Assembly: GCF_007990755.1 (NCBI RefSeq) | Contig: NZ_BJXA01000045.1 | Location: forward strand, 1 to 64,000 | Reading direction: 5' to 3' | DNA from: Nocardia ninae NBRC 108245 | GTDB lineage: Bacteria > Actinomycetota > Actinomycetes > Mycobacteriales > Mycobacteriaceae | Length of the DNA stretch: 64,000 nt | Shown: one piece after another, positions 60,048 through 64,000 of the stretch | Layout: the number at the start of each line of letters is the position of its first letter | Numbering within the stretch: position 1 is the stretch's first letter | Position numbers and translations under genes: made by a program | The notes under the pieces: generated by a model | Seen by the model: only the letters and a program-made list of their open reading frames with translations | Database searches by the model: none | What the model was told of the DNA's origin: nothing

Positions 60048-60080
60048 CTAACCAGGCTACCCGGCCATTCGACCAGCGGC

Positions 60081-61592
60081 TCAGTCGGATTCCAGGGTGG
60101 CCGTCACGTCCACCCGCCTGCCATCGCGAATCAACTGCACGTTCACCGTGTCGCCGATCTTGTGCATCTGCACCGCGACGACGAGCTCGTCGCGCGAGGT
60201 CACCTCGCGATCACCGACCTTGACGATGACATCGCCCTCGACGATGCCTGCCTTGGCGGCGGGGCTGCCCGGCGAGACATCGGCGATTCTGGCGCCGGAG
60301 ATCACCTCGTTGGCCACGTTCTTCGTCTGCGCGCTGACGCCGAGCTGTGCGTGATGGATGGCGCCGTCGCGGATCAGCGTCTGCGCCACGCTGGTCACCC
60401 GGTCGACCGGGATGGCGAAGCCGAGGCCGACCGAGCCGCCGGATTCGCTGCGGATCGCGGTGTTGATGCCGATCAGCCTGCCCTCCATGTCGACGAGTGC
60501 GCCACCGGAGTTGCCCGGGTTGATCGAGGCGTCGGTCTGCACCGCGTCGATCACCGCTTTGGTGTCGCTGCCCTCGCCCTCCAGGTTCACGGGGCGGTGC
60601 AGTGCGCTGACGATGCCGGAGGTGACCGTCTTGCTCAGCCCGAGCGGCGAACCGATGGCCAGCACCTCGTCGCCGACCTGGACGTCGTCGGATTTACCGA
60701 GCTTGGCGACGGTGAGGTTCTTGACGTCGACCTTGAGCACGGCGAGGTCGGTCTTCGGGTCGCGCCCGACGATGTTGGCGGGCACCTTGGTGCCGTCGGC
60801 GAACTGGACCTGGATGGTGGCCCGGTTGGTCTTGTCCTGGGCGGCCATCGAGACCACGTGATTGTTCGTCGCGAGGTAGCCCTGGCCGTCGAGCACCACG
60901 CCGGAGCCGGTCGCGCCGTTGTCGCCGACGGTGACCCGGATGGACACCACCGACGGCAGCACCGCGTTGGCGACGTTGGCGATCTGGCTGTGCGGCTGGT
61001 CGCCGCCGTCGTCGGTCTGCTGCAGCGTCACCGGGCGCGAGGTGAGGCTGGAGGCCTGTTCGGCCGTCATCCTGCCGACCAGACCGCCGAGCACGCCGAC
61101 GGCGAGGGCGACGAGCGCGAGCAGCGCGAGGGCCTTGGGGGCGACGCGGGAGCCGAAGAGGACCTCGCGGGCGCTGAGGCGGTGGGCCTGCGGCAGCGGC
61201 TCGGCCTTGGGGGTCGGCACCGCGGGGGCGCCGAGCCGGGCAGCGGAAGTCGGGTCACGCCACGGATCGACCGGACCGGCCACCGGTGTGCTGGTGTCGG
61301 CGGCGTCGGGATCGCGCTGCAAGAGTTCGGCGGAACCCTCGGGGCGACCGAACGCCTCGGCGAGCACAGCGTCCGGCGGGCGGTTCTGGGCGTCCTGCCC
61401 GGCCATCGGTCCGGCACCGCGGGGCAGCGGTTCGGCGAACGAGCCGGAAAGGCCCGCCGGCCTGCGGAAGGCGCGGGCGGTGTGCTTGTCGACATGGGGT
61501 CGATAGACCGGGCGCGGCCCGAGGACGGGCGCGTCCGGCGGCCGCAGGTTCCCCCTGTTGGCGCCTATGGTTCCCTCGCTACGCTCAGTCAC
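60081..61592 (-). CDS. htrA: HtrA/DegP-family membrane-anchored serine protease
   Basis: A 503-residue protease: about 145 cytoplasmic Pro-rich residues, one membrane helix (LALLALVALAVGVLGGLVG), the trypsin-like domain with the His in TNNHVVSMAAQ, Asp in DPKTDLAVLKV and Ser in INPGNSGGALVD, then one PDZ domain ending TLESD. In mycobacteria HtrA is essential and linked to cell-wall stress via SigE. The GTG start gives MTERSEGTI, identical to part of the leader peptide before fbiC, and is embedded in the same repeat family. The true start could be further in. Confidence 0.93.
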   Translation of the reverse strand: MTERSEGTIGANRGNLRPPDAPVLGPRPVYRPHVDKHTARAFRRPAGLSGSFAEPLPRGAGPMAGQDAQNRPPDAVLAEAFGRPEGSAELLQRDPDAADTSTPVAGPVDPWRDPTSAARLGAPAVPTPKAEPLPQAHRLSAREVLFGSRVAPKALALLALVALAVGVLGGLVGRMTAEQASSLTSRPVTLQQTDDGGDQPHSQIANVANAVLPSVVSIRVTVGDNGATGSGVVLDGQGYLATNNHVVSMAAQDKTNRATIQVQFADGTKVPANIVGRDPKTDLAVLKVDVKNLTVAKLGKSDDVQVGDEVLAIGSPLGLSKTVTSGIVSALHRPVNLEGEGSDTKAVIDAVQTDASINPGNSGGALVDMEGRLIGINTAIRSESGGSVGLGFAIPVDRVTSVAQTLIRDGAIHHAQLGVSAQTKNVANEVISGARIADVSPGSPAAKAGIVEGDVIVKVGDREVTSRDELVVAVQMHKIGDTVNVQLIRDGRRVDVTATLESD

Positions 61593-61602
61593 TCGGGAAA
61601 CT

Positions 61603-61992
61603 CTACTTGCGCCACCACGTAGTCCACCGAGTCGCGGCGAACGAATCGGTCAGAAAGCCGAAAACCGCCTCGTTGCGCGGAGTCCCGTTGGTACTCGCGG
61701 TCTGGCTGGACGCGCCGCCGGGCAGATCGGCGAGCGGAATCCGGGTCAGGCTGTCGTGCAGGCCGTGCGGAATCGAGATCGGGCCGGACTGACGCAGCGC
61801 GATGCGCGCCTGCTGCTGTGCGTCGACCTCGGCCGCGCACTCCGGGCATTGAGAAAGATGCTGGGCGGCACGCAGATAGGCGTTCATCCGCAACTCGCCG
61901 TCCACATAGGCCGCGACCGCTTCGCTGGCCAGATGCTCGGTGGGACGGAATCGAGGCGGACGACGACCGGGCGTGCTGGAGTCGCCACTCAT
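61603..61992 (-). CDS. rseA: Anti-sigma-E factor RseA
   Basis: A 129-residue soluble zinc-associated anti-sigma factor. EAVAAYVDGELRMNAYLRAAQHLSQCPECAAEVDAQ contains the ZAS motif His-x3-Cys-x2-Cys. There is no membrane helix, as in mycobacterial RseA, which is released from SigE by oxidation of the Cys pair or by PknB phosphorylation and ClpC1P2 degradation. The C-terminus is short and Trp-rich. It lies 63 bp after sigE and 10 bp before htrA. Confidence 0.93.
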   Translation of the reverse strand: MSGDSSTPGRRPPRFRPTEHLASEAVAAYVDGELRMNAYLRAAQHLSQCPECAAEVDAQQQARIALRQSGPISIPHGLHDSLTRIPLADLPGGASSQTASTNGTPRNEAVFGFLTDSFAATRWTTWWRK

Positions 61993-62055
61993 TCGGTGCT
62001 CACCCTTCCAACCGACATCATCCGATCCGTAGGGTGATGCCGGCTTTCGTCCAGC

Positions 62056-62712
62056 TCACCCGAGGCTTGCTTCAGCAGCGAACCGCTGCTCACTTCCATT
62101 ATGCGCAAGGTAGTCGCGCAGTGCCTGTCGCCCGCGATGAATCCGGCTGCGCACGGTGCCGAGTTTCACGCCGAGCGTAGCGCCGATCTCCTCGTAGGAG
62201 AGTCCTTCGATGTCACACAACACGACCGCGGCCCGGAATTCCGGGGCCAGCGAATCCAGTGCCCGCTGTAGATCCGGGTCGAGGCGGGCATCGTGATAGG
62301 CCTGCTCCGGGTCGGGACCCTCGGACGGGACCCGGTCGTAGTCCTCGGGCAGCGCCTCCATCCGGATGCGGTTGCGGCGCCGGACCATGTCCAGGAACAG
62401 GTTCGTGGTGATGCGGTGCAACCAGCCTTCGAAGGTGCCGGGCTGGTAGTTGGACAGCGAACGGAACACGCGGATGAAGGTCTCCTGGGTGAGATCCTCG
62501 GCATCCTGTGCGTCGCCGGAGAGGCGGTAGGCCAAGCGGTAGACCCGGTCGGCGTGCTCACGGACCAGGTCGTCCCAGGACGGCATGGCCGCCCGGTCAC
62601 CGGTGGCATCGAAAGCAGCGGTACCGGTGAGATCGACGGCCTCTTCGGCGTCGGACTCGATCGGGAGGATCTGCTCGGGAAGGGTGGCGTGCTCACGCGC
62701 CGCATCGACCAT
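62056..62712 (-). CDS. sigE: ECF RNA polymerase sigma factor SigE
   Basis: A 218-residue ECF sigma factor from the chosen start. Region 2 is [38 protein letters not shown]...[17 protein letters not shown] and region 4 is [47 protein letters not shown], both close to mycobacterial SigE. I chose the ATG at 62712 because GGAGGT lies 12 bases upstream; the longer frame from a TTG at 62808 starts inside a putative SigE/SigH-type promoter. It governs envelope stress and heads the sigE-rseA-htrA-tatB cluster. Mycobacterial sigE also uses several starts. Confidence 0.92.
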   Translation of the reverse strand: MVDAAREHATLPEQILPIESDAEEAVDLTGTAAFDATGDRAAMPSWDDLVREHADRVYRLAYRLSGDAQDAEDLTQETFIRVFRSLSNYQPGTFEGWLHRITTNLFLDMVRRRNRIRMEALPEDYDRVPSEGPDPEQAYHDARLDPDLQRALDSLAPEFRAAVVLCDIEGLSYEEIGATLGVKLGTVRSRIHRGRQALRDYLAHNGSEQRFAAEASLG

Positions 62713-62805
62713 GTGGATGGGGCTACCTCCTACTAGGGACCGTAAACTCGGAACTCGGCTCGGTTCCGAAATCTCTTTCGGAGGTGGAACCGTTACGTTG
62801 GGATA

Positions 62806-62834
62806 CAACCGACAACCTGTATGCCGTTGTTCCC
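62806..62834 (-). promoter_or_regulatory. SigE/SigH-type ECF promoter of sigE
   Basis: On the minus strand GGGAACA (62834-62828), 16 bases, then CGGTTG (62811-62806), close to the mycobacterial SigH/SigE consensus GGGAACA-N16-17-CGTT. It would yield an mRNA starting downstream of the TTG alternative start. The 296-bp spacer to the divergent methyltransferase shows nothing else I can assign. Confidence 0.55.
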
Positions 62835-63008
62835 GCGTCCCGTGTCGAAGGTCGACTGGTCTTGCGTTGCCCCTACTCTTTCCTGTCCTGATATGGCCTG
62901 GATATGGAGATGCTGAGGGACACCTGAGAAAACTGGCGGCGAGATTGCCCGGCGGGGCAGGAGTTCGGAACGCGCGGATACCAGCTGCCCAGCATTAACC
63001 TCATACCC

Positions 63009-63641
63009 GTGGCATCGAATTTGGAGCGAAATCTCGCCTACGTGGAGGAATCCGTCGTGGAAGACGAGATCCTCGTCAGCGCGCGCGAACGGGCCACCGA
63101 GCTCGGTGCGGTGCCGGTACCGCCGTCGGTGGGCGCATTGCTGAGCATGTACGCGCAGCTGCTCGACGCCAAAGCGGTGGTCGAAGTGGGTACCGGCGCG
63201 GGAATCAGCGGGCTGTGGCTGCTCGACGGCATGCGCGAGGACGGCACGCTGACCACCATTGATTCCGAGCCGGAGCACCAGCGCGCCGCCAAGGAGGCTT
63301 TCCGCGCGGCCGACATTCCGCCCGCGCGCACCCGGCTGATCAACGGCCGAGCGCTCGATGTGCTGCCCCGGCTCGCCGACGGCGCGTACGACCTGGTGTT
63401 CATCGACGCCGCGCCGCTCGAGCACCCGCAGTACGTCACCCAGGCGGTGCGGTTGCTGCGCGCGGGCGGGGCGATTCTGCTGCACAACGCATTACTCGGC
63501 GGCCGGGTACCCGATGCGGCGCAGCGCGATCCGGCGACCCAGGCGGTGCGCGCGGCCACCCGCGCGATCGCCGAGGATCCGGAACTCACCAGCGTGCTGA
63601 TCCCGGTCGGCGACGGTTTGCTCTGCGCCTCGCGCGGTTAG
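63009..63641 (+). CDS. SAM-dependent O-methyltransferase (Rv1220c-like)
   Basis: A 210-residue class I methyltransferase of the CCoAOMT/CheR-like O-MT family. [19 protein letters not shown] is motif [18 protein letters not shown] binds the ribose, and [36 protein letters not shown] covers the metal-binding Asp and motif III. The substrate is unknown. Divergence from sigE is conserved in mycobacteria (Rv1220c-sigE). GTG start. Confidence 0.9.
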   Translation: MASNLERNLAYVEESVVEDEILVSARERATELGAVPVPPSVGALLSMYAQLLDAKAVVEVGTGAGISGLWLLDGMREDGTLTTIDSEPEHQRAAKEAFRAADIPPARTRLINGRALDVLPRLADGAYDLVFIDAAPLEHPQYVTQAVRLLRAGGAILLHNALLGGRVPDAAQRDPATQAVRAATRAIAEDPELTSVLIPVGDGLLCASRG

Positions 63642-63748
63642 TCGCGCCACCATTCGGCGCCCATAGTGGATATCCGTGCGTGACATGGGATTCCTCCGCC
63701 TCGCTCCGGGTACCCGATGGGCAGCCAATGGTGGCGGAGGTATAGCAA

Positions 63749-63976
63749 ATGCGTGGATACGAACTGTTCGAAATCGGTCACGTCGGCCATGTCGTCGTAG
63801 AACATCGATCGAGTTGGTTGCGGCCCACGCTGTTCTTCCTCGGTTTGGTCATTGTCGCCGCGATCGTGGTGATGCTGGTGGTGAGTAACGCCGATTTCGA
63901 TACCGGCCCCGCGAAATTCACGCCGACCCCGGGGCCCTGCGAACCGTTCTGCACGGCGCCGCCCGCACCCCGATAG
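63749..63976 (+). CDS. Small single-pass membrane protein with Pro/Thr-rich tail
   Basis: A 75-residue protein: hydrophilic N-terminus (MRGYELFEIGHVGHVVVEHR), one membrane helix (LFFLGLVIVAAIVVMLVVS, residues 28-46) and a short external Pro-rich tail with two Cys spaced Cys-x3-Cys (GPCEPFCT). GGAGG lies eight bases before the ATG, supporting translation. Not recognised. The last 24 bases of the window carry no further feature. Confidence 0.7.
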   Translation: MRGYELFEIGHVGHVVVEHRSSWLRPTLFFLGLVIVAAIVVMLVVSNADFDTGPAKFTPTPGPCEPFCTAPPAPR

Positions 63977-64000
63977 GTAGTCCGCCGCGCGCACGCACAC

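Noticed and set aside
59556-61622. A 688-codon plus-strand frame over tatB and htrA
   Set aside because: Antisense to two well-defined genes; Gly/Val/Asp/His-rich without any motif.
1-64000. tRNA, rRNA, riboswitch and prophage signals
   Set aside because: I saw no cloverleaf-like segments, rRNA motifs, integrase, terminase or capsid proteins; a covariance-model search would be needed to exclude small RNAs.

Overview
The window is chromosomal DNA from a high-GC mycolic-acid actinobacterium, most likely Nocardia or a close relative in the Mycobacteriales. The basis is strong third-position GC bias, frequent GTG starts, many 4-bp ATGA/GTGA gene overlaps, and pathway genes typical of this group: mycothiol (mshB), polar PIM mannosylation (pimE/lpqW), F420 (fbiC), methylglucose lipopolysaccharide (gpgS), SigE-RseA-HtrA and actinobacterial DAP enzymes. 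Gene order from about 20.5 to 52.3 kb and from 59.6 to 63.6 kb follows, with gaps, the Mycobacterium tuberculosis interval Rv1157c-Rv1224 (recalled, not searched). No tRNA, rRNA, CRISPR array, prophage or insertion sequence was recognised.

Region by region. 0-20 kb is accessory: two VOC proteins and a TetR regulator with twin palindromes, an FMN reductase, a Phd-type antitoxin with an unusually long RelE/ParE-like toxin, a membrane-lipase fusion preceded by a tandem 80-bp repeat, three regulator/partner pairs (AraC/EamA, MarR/MFS, WYL/mycothiol-isomerase-like), a four-gene quaternary-amine ABC transporter (OpuC type), VapBC, a CHAP protein, an internally duplicated protein and a Tat-exported DUF1906 protein. 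20-38 kb is mostly conserved core: a Ser/Ile/Leu/Gly nonapeptide-repeat protein, a secreted protein, pimE, PCD, a Lys/Cys mini-protein, typA, lpqW, mshB, an amino acid permease, two small membrane-associated proteins, two PH-domain proteins, fbiC, ferredoxin and dapC. 37-45 kb holds the two proline-catabolism enzymes, a pair of MpaB-family (DUF2236) paralogues with matching promoter elements and a TetR regulator, a beta-lactamase-fold protein and fadD36. 45-52 kb holds dapD, dapE, two adjacent LOG-family proteins, fadD6, folP2 and gpgS. 52-57.6 kb is a PaoABC-like molybdenum hydroxylase operon facing its xdhC maturation gene across a triplicated repeat. 57.7-64 kb holds three unrecognised genes, then sigE-rseA-htrA-tatB on the minus strand, with an O-methyltransferase divergent from sigE.

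The most unusual signal is a dispersed sequence that seems to act as a translation-start cassette. Three tandem 80-bp units precede the lipase and one 77-bp relative precedes fbiC. Every unit starts with GTG, encodes a 26-27 residue leader, carries a GAGG Shine-Dalgarno-like core and ends so that its TGA overlaps the next GTG (GTGA). Both lengths leave remainder 2 on division by 3, which keeps that overlap. The start of HtrA and a fragment between the PH-domain genes and fbiC belong to the same family. Translational coupling is inferred from sequence geometry only.
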